Shown here one piece after another: positions 56,467 through 64,000 of a stretch of DNA of 64,000 nucleotides (position 1 is the stretch's first letter; each line of letters starts with the position of its first letter). Location: positions 620,001 through 684,000 of the forward strand of contig NZ_NIRS01000001.1 of assembly GCF_002934665.1 (NCBI RefSeq). The letters run 5' to 3'. The notes beneath the pieces were generated by a model, which was not told where the DNA came from, did no database searches, and was given only the letters and a program-made list of their open reading frames with translations. The translations under genes were made by a program, and so were the position numbers. The stretch comes from Pseudomonas laurylsulfatiphila. GTDB lineage: Bacteria; Pseudomonadota; Gammaproteobacteria; Pseudomonadales; Pseudomonadaceae.

Positions 56467-57944
56467 CACTCGCACGCTTCCAGATGTGCATCGGCGGTGA
56501 ATGGGTCGATGCCCTGTCCGGCAAGACCTTCGAAAGCCTCAACCCGGCGCTGGCCGAACCTTGGGCCGAATTGCCCGATGCCGACGAAGCCGATGTCGAG
56601 CGCGCCGTACAAGCCGCGCAAACCGCTTTCGACAGCCCGGCCTGGCGCGGCTTGACCGCCACCGCGCGCGGCAAACTGCTGCGACGCCTGGGCGACCTGA
56701 TCGCGGAAAACAAGGAACAACTGGCGCAGCTGGAAAGCCGCGACAACGGCAAGCTGATCCGCGAAACCCGTGGCCAGGTGGGTTATCTGCCGGAGTTCTT
56801 CCACTACACCGCAGGCCTGGCGGACAAGCTCGAAGGCGGCACCCTGCCGCTGGACAAGCCGGACCTGTTTGCCTACACCGTGCACGAAGCCATGGGTGTG
56901 GTTGCCGCGATCATCCCGTGGAACAGCCCGCTGTACCTGACCGCGATCAAACTCGCTCCGGCCCTCGCCGCAGGCAACACCATCGTGATCAAGCCGTCGG
57001 AGCACGCCTCGGCGACCATCCTCGAACTGGCGCGCCTGGCCCTGGAAGCCGGGATTCCGCCGGGGGTGGTCAACGTCGTCACCGGTTATGGCCCAAGCAC
57101 CGGCGCCGCCCTCACCCGCCATCCGCTGGTGCGCAAGATCGCCTTCACCGGCGGCGCGGCCACGGCGCGGCATGTGGTGCGCAGCAGCGCGGAGAACTTC
57201 GCCAAGCTGTCGCTGGAACTGGGCGGCAAATCGCCGAACATCATCTTCGCCGACGCCGACCTCGACAGTGCGATCAACGGCGCCATCGCCGGAATCTATG
57301 CCGCTTCCGGGCAGAGCTGCGTCTCCGGTTCGCGCCTGCTGGTGCAGGACGAAATCTACGACGAGTTCGTCGGTCGTCTGGTAGAGCGAGCCCAGCGCAT
57401 CCGCATCGGCAACCCCCAGGAAGACAGCAGCGAAATGGGCCCGATGGCCACCGCGCAGCAACTGGCGGTGGTCGAAGGCCTGGTGGCCGATGCCATCGCC
57501 GAAGGTGCGCGCCTGCGCCTGGGCGGCAAGCGTCCGCAGAATCTGGGCGACGGCTGGTTCTACGAACCGACGCTGTTCGAGTGCGACCGCAACTCGATGA
57601 AGATCATGCAGGAAGAAGTCTTTGGTCCGGTGGCCTCGGTCATCCGTTTCAAGGACGAAGCCGAAGCCCTGGCGATCGCCAACGACTCACAGTTCGGCCT
57701 CGCCGCCGGCATCTGGACCCGCGACCTGGGCCGTGCCCACCGCCTGGCCCGGGATGTGCGCTCGGGGATCATCTGGGTCAACACCTACCGCGCGGTCTCG
57801 GCCATGGCGCCGATCGGCGGTTTCAAGAACAGCGGCTATGGACGCGAAAGCGGCATCGATTCGGTGCTGGCCTACACCGAGCTGAAAACGGTGTGGATCA
57901 ACCTGTCCCAGGCACCGATGCCTGATCCCTTCGTGATGCGCTAG
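56463..57944 (+). CDS. NAD(P)-dependent aldehyde dehydrogenase
   Basis: A 493-residue aldehyde dehydrogenase. It has a Rossmann segment VAAIIPWNSPLYLTAIKLAPALAAG, glycine loop FTGGAATARHV, general base E252 in LELGGKSPNI, nucleophile C286 in ASGQSCVSGSR, and the QEEVFGPVASVIRF block. It resembles betaine- or hydroxymuconic-semialdehyde-type enzymes. The start overlaps the hydrolase stop (ATGA), and the flavin reductase gene follows 12 nt later. It probably oxidises an aldehyde released in the pathway. Confidence 0.88.
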   Translation: MTLARFQMCIGGEWVDALSGKTFESLNPALAEPWAELPDADEADVERAVQAAQTAFDSPAWRGLTATARGKLLRRLGDLIAENKEQLAQLESRDNGKLIRETRGQVGYLPEFFHYTAGLADKLEGGTLPLDKPDLFAYTVHEAMGVVAAIIPWNSPLYLTAIKLAPALAAGNTIVIKPSEHASATILELARLALEAGIPPGVVNVVTGYGPSTGAALTRHPLVRKIAFTGGAATARHVVRSSAENFAKLSLELGGKSPNIIFADADLDSAINGAIAGIYAASGQSCVSGSRLLVQDEIYDEFVGRLVERAQRIRIGNPQEDSSEMGPMATAQQLAVVEGLVADAIAEGARLRLGGKRPQNLGDGWFYEPTLFECDRNSMKIMQEEVFGPVASVIRFKDEAEALAIANDSQFGLAAGIWTRDLGRAHRLARDVRSGIIWVNTYRAVSAMAPIGGFKNSGYGRESGIDSVLAYTELKTVWINLSQAPMPDPFVMR

Positions 57945-57956
57945 GAGTCCTGGAAA

Positions 57957-58442
57957 ATGATCGAACCCGGCATTTACAAAGACGTGATGAGCTCGTTCCC
58001 GTCCGGGGTCACGGTGGTCACCACCCTGGACCCGGACGGCGGCATCGTCGGCATCACCGCCAGCGCCTTCAGTGCGCTGTCGATCGACCCGGCACTGGTG
58101 CTGTTCTGCCCCAACTACGGCTCCGACACCTACCCGGTGCTGCGCGACAGCAAGCAGTTCGCGATTCATTTGCTGTCCGCCGAGCAGACCGCCGAAGCCT
58201 ATGCCTTCGCCGGCAAAGGCAAGGACAAGGCCAAAGGCATCGAGTGGCACTTGAGCGAACGGGGCAACCCGATCCTGGCCAAGGCGACGGCGATCATCGA
58301 GTGCGAACTGTGGCGCGAATACGACGGCGGTGATCACGCGATCATCGTCGGCGCGGTGAAGAACCTGATCCTGCCCGAGCAACCGGTGACGCCGATGATC
58401 TACCACAAAGGCAAGCTGGGGCCGCTGCCTGCCCTGGCCTGA
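57957..58442 (+). CDS. flavin reductase family protein
   Basis: A 161-residue FMN-binding split-barrel protein. Its features are MSSFPSGVTVVTTLDPDGGIVGITASAFSALSIDPALVLFCPN near residues 10-55 and DHAIIVGAVKNLIL near the end. Such reductases supply reduced FMN or FAD to two-component monooxygenases. The expected large oxygenase subunit is not encoded in this window, so the partner must lie elsewhere, or the protein reduces another acceptor. It lies 12 nt after the aldehyde dehydrogenase gene. The start follows AGGAGT. Confidence 0.88.
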   Translation: MIEPGIYKDVMSSFPSGVTVVTTLDPDGGIVGITASAFSALSIDPALVLFCPNYGSDTYPVLRDSKQFAIHLLSAEQTAEAYAFAGKGKDKAKGIEWHLSERGNPILAKATAIIECELWREYDGGDHAIIVGAVKNLILPEQPVTPMIYHKGKLGPLPALA

Positions 58443-58461
58443 TGGCTCGACACAATCCCCC

Positions 58462-58551
58462 TGTGGGAGCGAGCTTGCTCGCGATGACGGTGTATCAGTG
58501 ACATGGATGTTGAATGTCAGTCCGCTATCGCGAGCAAGCTCGCTCCCACAG
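58462..58551. repeat. REPIN inside the catabolic operon
   Basis: GGAGCGAGCTTGCTCGCGAT arms around a 40-nt spacer, between the flavin reductase and semialdehyde dehydrogenase genes. Confidence 0.9.
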
Positions 58552-58589
58552 GTACCGCGGTGCATATTCTTTTTTTGTCAGGAGCCGGC

Positions 58590-60041
58590 ATGAGCCCAGC
58601 AGCCTCGTTACTGTTCCGCCAGCAGGCCTACATCAATGGCCAATGGCTGGATGCGCCCGATGGTGCGCAACAGGACATCTTCAACCCGGCCACCGGCGAG
58701 TTGATCGGCCAGGTGCCGAACCTCGGCGCCGGGCATGCGCGCCTGGCCATCGAGGCCGCCAACAAAGCCTGGCCGGCCTGGCGTGCGCTGACCGCCAAAG
58801 AGCGCAGCAATACGCTCAAGCGCTGGCATGCGTTGATGCTGGAAAATGCCGACGCCCTGGCCGAAATCCTCACCCTCGAACAAGGCAAGCCACTGGCCGA
58901 AGCCAAGGGCGAAATCCTCTACGCCGCGAGCTTTATCGAGTGGTTTGCCGAGGAAGCCAAGCGCATCTACGGCGACACCATTCCCAGCCACAAGGGCGAT
59001 GCGCGCATCGTGGTCAGCAAGGAGCCGATTGGCGTCGTCGCGGCCATCACGCCGTGGAATTTCCCGGCGGCGATGATCACCCGCAAGGCCGGCCCGGCGC
59101 TGGCCGCCGGTTGCCCGTGCATCGTCAAGCCGGCTCCGGAAACACCGTTCTCGGCACTGGCCATGGCTGCGCTGGCGGAACAGGCCGGCATTCCAGCGGG
59201 TATTTTCAACGTGATCACCGGCGACGCCATCGCAATCGGCGCCGAGCTGACCGCCAGTGCGCAGGTGCGCAAACTGTCGTTCACCGGCTCCACCGCCATC
59301 GGCAAGTTGCTGATGGCCCAGTGCGCGCCGACGCTGAAAAAAGTCTCGCTGGAACTGGGCGGCAACGCGCCGTTCATTGTCTTCGACGACGCCGATCTGG
59401 AACGTGCAGTCGACGGCGCGCTGATCGCCAAATTCCGCAACGCCGGGCAGACCTGCGTCTGCGTCAATCGCTTCCTGGTGCAGGCCGGCATCCACGACGC
59501 CTTTGTCGCACGCCTTGCCGAGCGGGTTTCGCAGCTCAAGGTCGGCAGCGGTTTCGAAGAAGGTGTCACCCAGGGCCCGCTGATCAACGAGCGCGCCGTG
59601 GCCAAGGTCGAAGAGCACGTGCAAGACGCCCTGGCCCGGGGTGCACGACTGCTGTGCGGCGGCGAGCGTCATGCGCTGGGCAACGGTTTCTTCCAGCCGA
59701 CCGTGGTCACAGGCGTCACCCCACAGATGAAAGTCGCCCGCGATGAAACCTTCGGTCCGCTGGCCGCGGTGTTCCGTTTCGACACCGAGGCCCAGGCCAT
59801 CGAGATGGCCAACGACACCGAATTCGGCCTCGCCGCCTACTGCTACACCCGCGACCTGGGCCGCGCCTGGCGCATGAGCGAGGCCCTGGAGTACGGCATG
59901 GTCGGGATCAACGAAGGGCTGATTTCCACCGAAGTCGCCCCCTTCGGCGGCATCAAGTCCTCGGGGCTGGGCCGTGAAGGCTCGAAGTACGGCATCGAGG
60001 ATTACCTGGAACTCAAATACACCTTGATGGGCGGCCTTTGA
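58590..60041 (+). CDS. NAD(P)-dependent succinate-semialdehyde dehydrogenase (GabD-like)
   Basis: A 483-residue aldehyde dehydrogenase close to GabD. It begins LLFRQQAYINGQW. It has EQGKPLAEAKGEI, VAAITPWNFPAAMITRKAGPALAAG, general base E255 in LELGGNAPFI, nucleophile C289 in AGQTCVCVNR, and KVARDETFGPLAAVFRF. The start at 58590 follows CAGGAG and gives the GabD-like N terminus. It lies 148 nt after the flavin reductase, across a REPIN. The product of the pathway may therefore be succinate semialdehyde or a similar semialdehyde, but this is inference. Confidence 0.88.
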   Translation: MSPAASLLFRQQAYINGQWLDAPDGAQQDIFNPATGELIGQVPNLGAGHARLAIEAANKAWPAWRALTAKERSNTLKRWHALMLENADALAEILTLEQGKPLAEAKGEILYAASFIEWFAEEAKRIYGDTIPSHKGDARIVVSKEPIGVVAAITPWNFPAAMITRKAGPALAAGCPCIVKPAPETPFSALAMAALAEQAGIPAGIFNVITGDAIAIGAELTASAQVRKLSFTGSTAIGKLLMAQCAPTLKKVSLELGGNAPFIVFDDADLERAVDGALIAKFRNAGQTCVCVNRFLVQAGIHDAFVARLAERVSQLKVGSGFEEGVTQGPLINERAVAKVEEHVQDALARGARLLCGGERHALGNGFFQPTVVTGVTPQMKVARDETFGPLAAVFRFDTEAQAIEMANDTEFGLAAYCYTRDLGRAWRMSEALEYGMVGINEGLISTEVAPFGGIKSSGLGREGSKYGIEDYLELKYTLMGGL

Positions 60042-60055
60042 GCCGCGCGTTCAAC

Positions 60056-60122
60056 CTGTAAGAGCCGGCTTGCCGGCGAATGCGTCCTCAAGAACGCCAT
60101 CGCCGGCAAGCCGGCTCCTACA
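60056..60122. repeat. REPIN (GGCTTGCCGGC type)
   Basis: GAGCCGGCTTGCCGGCGA and its inverted copy, ending in CTCCTACAG, between the semialdehyde dehydrogenase and the next gene. Confidence 0.88.
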
Positions 60123-60151
60123 GATCCGTGCCCCCACAGGAGACAATCGGA

Positions 60152-60541
60152 ATGAACAACGAAAAATACGAAAAAGGCCTGAAGATCCGCACCCAGGTGC
60201 TGGGCGAAGCCTACGTCAAGCGCTCCATCGAGAACGCCGACGACTTCACCCGCCCGTTGCAGGAGATGGTCACCGAGTACTGCTGGGGTCATGTCTGGGG
60301 CCGTGAGGGTTTGTCCCTCAAGGAACGCAGCATGATCAACCTGGCGATGATCTCGGCCCTCAACCGGCCCCATGAACTCAAGTTGCATGTGCGCGGCGCC
60401 TTGCGTAACGGCCTGAGTCGTGAGCAAATACGCGAAATATTGCTTCAGGTCGGCATTTATTGCGGTGTCCCCGCTGCCGTAGACAGTTTCCGGCTCGCCC
60501 GTGAAGCCTTCGCCGAAGCCGATGCCGAGGCCTCCAGTTAA
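60152..60541 (+). CDS. carboxymuconolactone decarboxylase family protein
   Basis: A 129-residue small helical protein related to PcaC. Family motifs are GLKIRTQVLGEAYVKRSIEN, VTEYCWGHVWGREGLSLKERSMINLAMISAL, and HVRGALRNGLSREQIREILLQVGIYCGVPAAVDSF with the conserved His and Glu. It may act as a lactone decarboxylase, although many members have other or unknown functions. It is not next to other protocatechuate genes, so pcaC is not assigned. The start follows CAGGAGAC; GntR follows 88 nt later. Confidence 0.87.
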   Translation: MNNEKYEKGLKIRTQVLGEAYVKRSIENADDFTRPLQEMVTEYCWGHVWGREGLSLKERSMINLAMISALNRPHELKLHVRGALRNGLSREQIREILLQVGIYCGVPAAVDSFRLAREAFAEADAEASS

Positions 60542-60629
60542 CCCTTGGCTGTTTGATCCGACCGAGCACCGGGATTCCCGTAATCGAAGTGCTCTTTTTG
60601 CATGGACAGCCACAATCAGAGCGGACCCC

Positions 60630-61382
60630 ATGAAACGCCTGCCACTCGACGACAGCTTCAAGGTCAATCGCAACCCCGTCACCCTGCGCGAAATCGTGCT
60701 GGATAAACTGCGAAGCGCCATCATGAACTTCCAGCTCCTGCCGGGAGACCGTCTGGTCGAACGCGATCTGTGCGATCGCCTGGGCGTCAGCCGTACTTCC
60801 GTGCGCGAAGCCTTGCGTCACCTGGAATCCGAAGGCCTGGTGGAATTCGCCGATGCCAAGGGCCCGCGTGTCGCGATCATTACCCTGGCCGACGCCGTGG
60901 ACATCTACGAGCTGCGCTGCGTGCTCGAAGGGCTGATCGTGCAACTGTTCACCCTGCGCGCCAAGGCCAAGGACATCAAGGCCCTGGAAAAAGCCCTCGA
61001 AGAAAACCGCAAGGCGCTCAAGGACGGCGAGCTGCAACAAGTCATCGATTCGGTGCAAGGTTTCTACGACGTGCTGCTCGAAGGCTCGGGCAACCATGTC
61101 GCGGCCACTCAGCTGCGCCAGTTGCAGGCACGCATCAGCTATCTGCGGGCGACCTCGGTATCCCAGGAAAACCGTCGCGGCGCCAGCAACCAGGAAATGG
61201 AACGCATGGTCGAGGCGATCAAGGGCGGCGATCCGCTGGCCGCCCACCAGGCTTGCGTCGACCACGTGCGCGCGGCCGCTGCCGTGGCCCTGGACTACCT
61301 CAAGCGCAAGCAGGAAGAAACCGGCGACGTCCCGGCGATCACCCTGCCCATCGCGCTGAAAGAACCGCGCATAGGCCGCTGA
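60630..61382 (+). CDS. GntR-family regulator (FCD domain)
   Basis: A 250-residue repressor-type regulator. The winged HTH is in residues 20-85 (LREIVLDKLRSAIMNFQLLPGDRLVERDLCDRLGVSRTSVREALRHLESEGLVEF). The all-helical FCD domain (DIYELRCVLEGLIVQLF, with later metal-binding His positions such as AAHQACVDHVRAA) binds a carboxylate. It closes the catabolic operon, one base before the Nudix gene. The palindrome at 54948-54959 is the probable target, giving pathway-specific control. Confidence 0.9.
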   Translation: MKRLPLDDSFKVNRNPVTLREIVLDKLRSAIMNFQLLPGDRLVERDLCDRLGVSRTSVREALRHLESEGLVEFADAKGPRVAIITLADAVDIYELRCVLEGLIVQLFTLRAKAKDIKALEKALEENRKALKDGELQQVIDSVQGFYDVLLEGSGNHVAATQLRQLQARISYLRATSVSQENRRGASNQEMERMVEAIKGGDPLAAHQACVDHVRAAAAVALDYLKRKQEETGDVPAITLPIALKEPRIGR

Positions 61383-61383
61383 G

Positions 61384-61947
61384 ATGTTCAGCCCGAGCTT
61401 TTGCCCAAAGTGCGGCAGCGCTGATCTCGGTCAGCAACTGCCGCCGGGCGATACGCACGAGCGCCTGATGTGCCGCGGTTGCGGCTACATCCATTACATC
61501 AATCCGAAAATCATCGCCGGCTGCATCATCGAGCAGGACGGCAAGTACCTCCTGTGCCAGCGCGCCATCCCGCCGCGCCCCGGCACCTGGACCCTGCCCG
61601 CGGGCTTCATGGAAAGCGGCGAGACCACGGAGCAGGCGGCCCTGCGCGAGGTCTGGGAAGAAAGTGGCGTGCGTGCGGAAATCGTCTCGCCCTACTCGAT
61701 TTTCAGCGTGCCCCAGATCAGCGAGGTGTACATCATCTTCCGCGCCATCGCGCTGGAGATTACCGGACAGTACGGGCCGGAAACCCTCGACTACAAGTTC
61801 TTCGCGCCTGAGGAGATTCCTTGGGACAGCATCTATTATCCGGCGATCCGGCAGATTCTCGAGCGTTATATCGAGGAGCGGCAGGCCGGCGTTTATGGCA
61901 TTTACATGGGCAATGATGACAGCGGGAAGATTCACTTTATTCGCTGA
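61384..61947 (+). CDS. Nudix hydrolase with zinc ribbon
   Basis: A 187-residue hydrolase of nucleoside-diphosphate-linked compounds. The N-terminal zinc ribbon has cysteines at 7, 10, 30 and 33. The Nudix box runs from G74 to G95: GFMESGETTEQAALREVWEE then SG, with the catalytic RE and EE residues intact. It is close to NAD/ADP-ribose-type Nudix enzymes by its NudC-like ribbon, but shorter. It starts 2 nt after the GntR stop, so it is probably cotranscribed, yet its role in the pathway is unclear. Confidence 0.9.
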   Translation: MFSPSFCPKCGSADLGQQLPPGDTHERLMCRGCGYIHYINPKIIAGCIIEQDGKYLLCQRAIPPRPGTWTLPAGFMESGETTEQAALREVWEESGVRAEIVSPYSIFSVPQISEVYIIFRAIALEITGQYGPETLDYKFFAPEEIPWDSIYYPAIRQILERYIEERQAGVYGIYMGNDDSGKIHFIR

Positions 61948-61998
61948 TTCGTCTTTGGCTTTTGACTGTGTACTTGGAAAAACGGAACGCCGCCCGGC

Positions 61999-62094
61999 CT
62001 GTAGGAGCTGCCGAAGGCTGCGATCTTTTGATTTTGATTTTTAAGAACGGAAGATCAAGATCAAAAGATCGCAGCCTTCGGCAGCTCCTACAGG
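61999..62094. repeat. REPIN with 35-bp perfect arms
   Basis: Arms 61999-62033 and 62060-62094 are complementary (GGAGCTGCCGAAGGCTGCGA and the GATCTTTTGAT tail), with a 26-nt spacer, just after the Nudix gene. Confidence 0.92.
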
Positions 62095-62099
62095 GGGTC

Positions 62100-62460
62100 G
62101 GCGTACACCCACGCTTCTCACCACTCAACAGGCCGAGCGTTAGCTCGCCTGCCGCTCTTGATCTTGATCCACCCGCCCCCTCGGCAGGCTGAGCGGAGGT
62201 GTTCATCCGGGGATGGGCGCGCAGCGCCGTTCGGCGCAGCCGAACTCATTGCATGTAGGTCGAAGCGAAGCCGACCGGAGGGCAATGCCCCCGGATGAAT
62301 ACCGCAGCGAAGGTACCCCGAGCCTCAGCGAGGGGCCGTACGTAAGGGGCGAGACCTTTGGTTCCTTTGGGCTGGGCCGGCACTCCGGCGTTTGCCAAAG
62401 GGACTCGCCGTAAGGGCGAAACCATAAGCCGCCGTTACCGCAGCAACGGATATGTACACC
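62100..62460. repeat. long non-coding dispersed repeat, hairpin-rich
   Basis: About 360 bases between the Nudix and AraC genes without a real gene. It contains several short inverted repeats (GGGCGCGCAGCGCCGTTCGG, CCGAGCCTCAGCGAGGGGCC, GACCTTTGGTTCC) and a closing GCCGCCGTTACCGCAGCAAC string. I remember nearly the same block between genes in other P. fluorescens-group genomes, so it is probably a dispersed structured element. Confidence 0.5.
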
Positions 62461-62471
62461 AGACCCAACAA

Positions 62472-63311
62472 CTACACCCTCAGACGAAACTGCTTGGGCG
62501 TAACCCCAAACCGCTTACGAAACGCCCGAATAAAATTACTGGCCTGCCGATACCCCAACCGCTCGGCAATCCGCTCAATCGGCTGATCGCCCGCCGTCAA
62601 CCAATGCCGCGCCAACTCCAGACTGTCGCTACGACTATCTTGCGCCGCCGCAGTCTGCCAATGCCGCAACATGCTCTGATGCAAAAACGCATTAGCCCCC
62701 AACAACGGCTCATCAAGGCTAACCGCTGGCAGGCTCAAACACGGATGTGCCCCCTCCAGCACCTCAATACCCACGCTACGCAACCACTGCCCGGCCGCCT
62801 GCTGCGGCGTCAGGCGAACGCTGACAAACACCTCGGCCGGCGCCCGCCCCAAGCGTCGGGCGATGTTGCGCACCAACGTCAGGGTCGCCGCATCGAGGCC
62901 GAAAAAATGCGCCTGCCGGTCAGCATTGCGCAGGTGCAGGCGGGCCTGCCCGTCACCCTCCTCCAGTTCCGCCACTACATAGTTGGTCACGCGTGGCAGG
63001 AAATCAGTGAAGCACGCCAGGCTCGCGCGCAAGGTGGCGGCGGAGTCCAGCAGGATGTTCAAACCCCGCAACGTGGTGGTCGCCATGCCATTGACCAGTT
63101 CACAGCCAAACGACGCCCCCGCGCCCGCACGTTCGCACTCGTTCCACAGGCGCTCGACCAGGTGCGCAGGCACGTGCAGATCCTGCCCTTCGAGCAACGA
63201 AAGACAGATGCCGGCCCGTTGCAGCAGTTGGTCCTGACACAGGCCGGACTGCCGGGCATGGCTGAGAATGGTGCGGGTGAAGGCGCTGGAAATGAACGGT
63301 TGGCAGGTCAT
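62472..63311 (-). CDS. AraC-family transcriptional regulator
   Basis: A 279-residue regulator. The N-terminal half is an Arabinose_bd-type domain (SHARQSGLCQDQLLQRAGICLSLLEGQDLHVPAHLVERLWNECER). The C-terminal HTH_18 lies in the last 80 residues (SLELARHWLTAGDQPIERIAERLGYRQASNFIRAFRKRFGVTPKQFR). It resembles the OruR/ArgR-like AraC group that controls amino-acid or small-carbon catabolism. It is divergent from the LysR gene at 63406, 94 bp away. Its target is unknown. Confidence 0.9.
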   Translation of the reverse strand: MTCQPFISSAFTRTILSHARQSGLCQDQLLQRAGICLSLLEGQDLHVPAHLVERLWNECERAGAGASFGCELVNGMATTTLRGLNILLDSAATLRASLACFTDFLPRVTNYVVAELEEGDGQARLHLRNADRQAHFFGLDAATLTLVRNIARRLGRAPAEVFVSVRLTPQQAAGQWLRSVGIEVLEGAHPCLSLPAVSLDEPLLGANAFLHQSMLRHWQTAAAQDSRSDSLELARHWLTAGDQPIERIAERLGYRQASNFIRAFRKRFGVTPKQFRLRV

Positions 63312-63405
63312 GGCACGTTACGGCGAGAAGACAGGCATGTACTTATGCCAGCCTCTGTGCTATCGATCCAATGCATTAAAAGTATCTGCTAAATGCAGGA
63401 GACGC

Positions 63406-64000
63406 ATGATGGATCTACGACAACTCCGCCACCTTGTCGCCCTGGCCGATTACCGCAATTTCGGGCGTGCCGCCGAGGCGATCAACCTTAGCCAACCGGC
63501 CTTCAGTCGCAGCATCCAGACCCTGGAGCGCGACCTCGACTGCGCGCTGGTGGAGCGCAGCAGCCGCGAATTCCGCCTGACGGGCCAGGGTGAACTGGTG
63601 CTGCAACATGCCCGGCGCCTGCTCGCCGGCAGCCAGGCCCTGCACAACGAACTGACGCAATACAACGGCCTGACCGGTGGCGAGTTGCACTTCGGCTGTG
63701 GCCCGTATCCGGCACAGTTGCTGGTGCCCGAGGCGCTGGCGGAATTCATCCAGGCGCATCCGGCGATCCGCATCAGGTTCCACCAGGGCGACTGGGAACA
63801 ACTGGCGCTCTGGCTTCGTGAACAACAGATCGAATTCCTCGTGGCCGACTCGCGGTACTTTACCGGCGACCCGCAATACCAGGTACAGCTGTTGCGACCC
63901 CGGCGTGGGCGGTTCTTTTGCCGTGTCGGTCATCCCCTGGCGCAACAGCAGGACCTGTCCCTGCGCGCCCTGCTCGACTACGCGGTGGTCGGCACGCGAA
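63406..64000 (+). CDS. LysR-family regulator, N-terminal part (cut by window end)
   Basis: 198 codons are visible before the right edge. The HTH is at the N terminus (DLRQLRHLVALADYRNFGRAAEAINLSQPAFSRSIQTLERDLDCALVER). The substrate-binding domain follows from residue 90 (GELHFGCGPYPAQLLVPEALAEFIQAHPAIRIRF). AGGAG lies 4 nt before ATG 63406; ATG 63409 is an equal alternative. It is divergent from the AraC gene. The C-terminal third lies outside the window. Confidence 0.88.
   Translation, partial: MMDLRQLRHLVALADYRNFGRAAEAINLSQPAFSRSIQTLERDLDCALVERSSREFRLTGQGELVLQHARRLLAGSQALHNELTQYNGLTGGELHFGCGPYPAQLLVPEALAEFIQAHPAIRIRFHQGDWEQLALWLREQQIEFLVADSRYFTGDPQYQVQLLRPRRGRFFCRVGHPLAQQQDLSLRALLDYAVVGTR

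Overview
The window looks like chromosomal DNA of a Pseudomonas of the fluorescens group. Support comes from high-GC core genes with Pseudomonas-style products (MexEF-OprN, CstA with a small YbdD partner, KatG, DUF6124), and from many REP/REPIN palindromes with the typical cores GGAGCGAGCTTGCTCGC, GGAGCTGCCGCAGGCTGCGATC and GGAGCCGGCTTGCCGGC. No rRNA, tRNA or CRISPR array was recognised.

Layout. 1-7826: end of an amidohydrolase-like gene, a dihydroorotate-dehydrogenase-like gene, a reverse-transsulfuration pair (cystathionine beta-synthase and gamma-lyase type) and a four-gene PhnCDE-like ABC importer of the putative selenate type. 7827-19560: an AT-richer accessory island. It holds a Kiwa anti-phage system (kwaA, kwaB), a 1523-aa protein with an N-terminal restriction-like nuclease domain and a STAND-type NTPase core, and two insertion sequences. 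An IS66-family element (9278-12279, 13-bp terminal repeats, 8-bp target duplication GAAACTTG) splits kwaB; removing it and one duplication restores a 308-aa KwaB frame. An IS110/IS1111-type element (about 18083-19448) carries a 240-nt non-coding segment that probably encodes its guide (seek/bridge) RNA.

19560-35400: an EF-hand protein with EGKCGEGKCG motifs, a DUF6124 gene behind a structured leader, and a regulon built from a zinc deacylase, a TetR regulator, a DMT transporter, an amino-acid ABC importer and an aminotransferase/ABC-ATPase fusion. The same TGAAC-N4-GTTCA operator stands before both transcription units. An MFS exporter/LysR pair, an Ohr/OsmC protein, a cupin, and an HxlR regulator divergent from a cysteine hydrolase/aldehyde dehydrogenase pair follow.

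35400-54500: mexEF-oprN, a REPIN array, a truncated MexT-like LysR gene, a TetR regulator, a redoxin/2OG-oxygenase fusion, katG with an OxyR-like site, ybdD-cstA, a NarL-type two-component system with a 32-bp palindrome before cstA, a secreted 13-residue-repeat protein, a second REPIN array in inverted orientation, an XRE-cupin regulator behind a tiny gene, and a protein that is about 40% methionine. 54900-61950: a catabolic operon (DUF1185, hydrolase, two aldehyde dehydrogenases, flavin reductase, carboxymuconolactone-decarboxylase-like protein, GntR) and a Nudix hydrolase. 61950-64000: repeats, an AraC regulator and the start of a LysR gene.

Gene identities come from reading the translated sequences and from memory of protein families; no database search was run.
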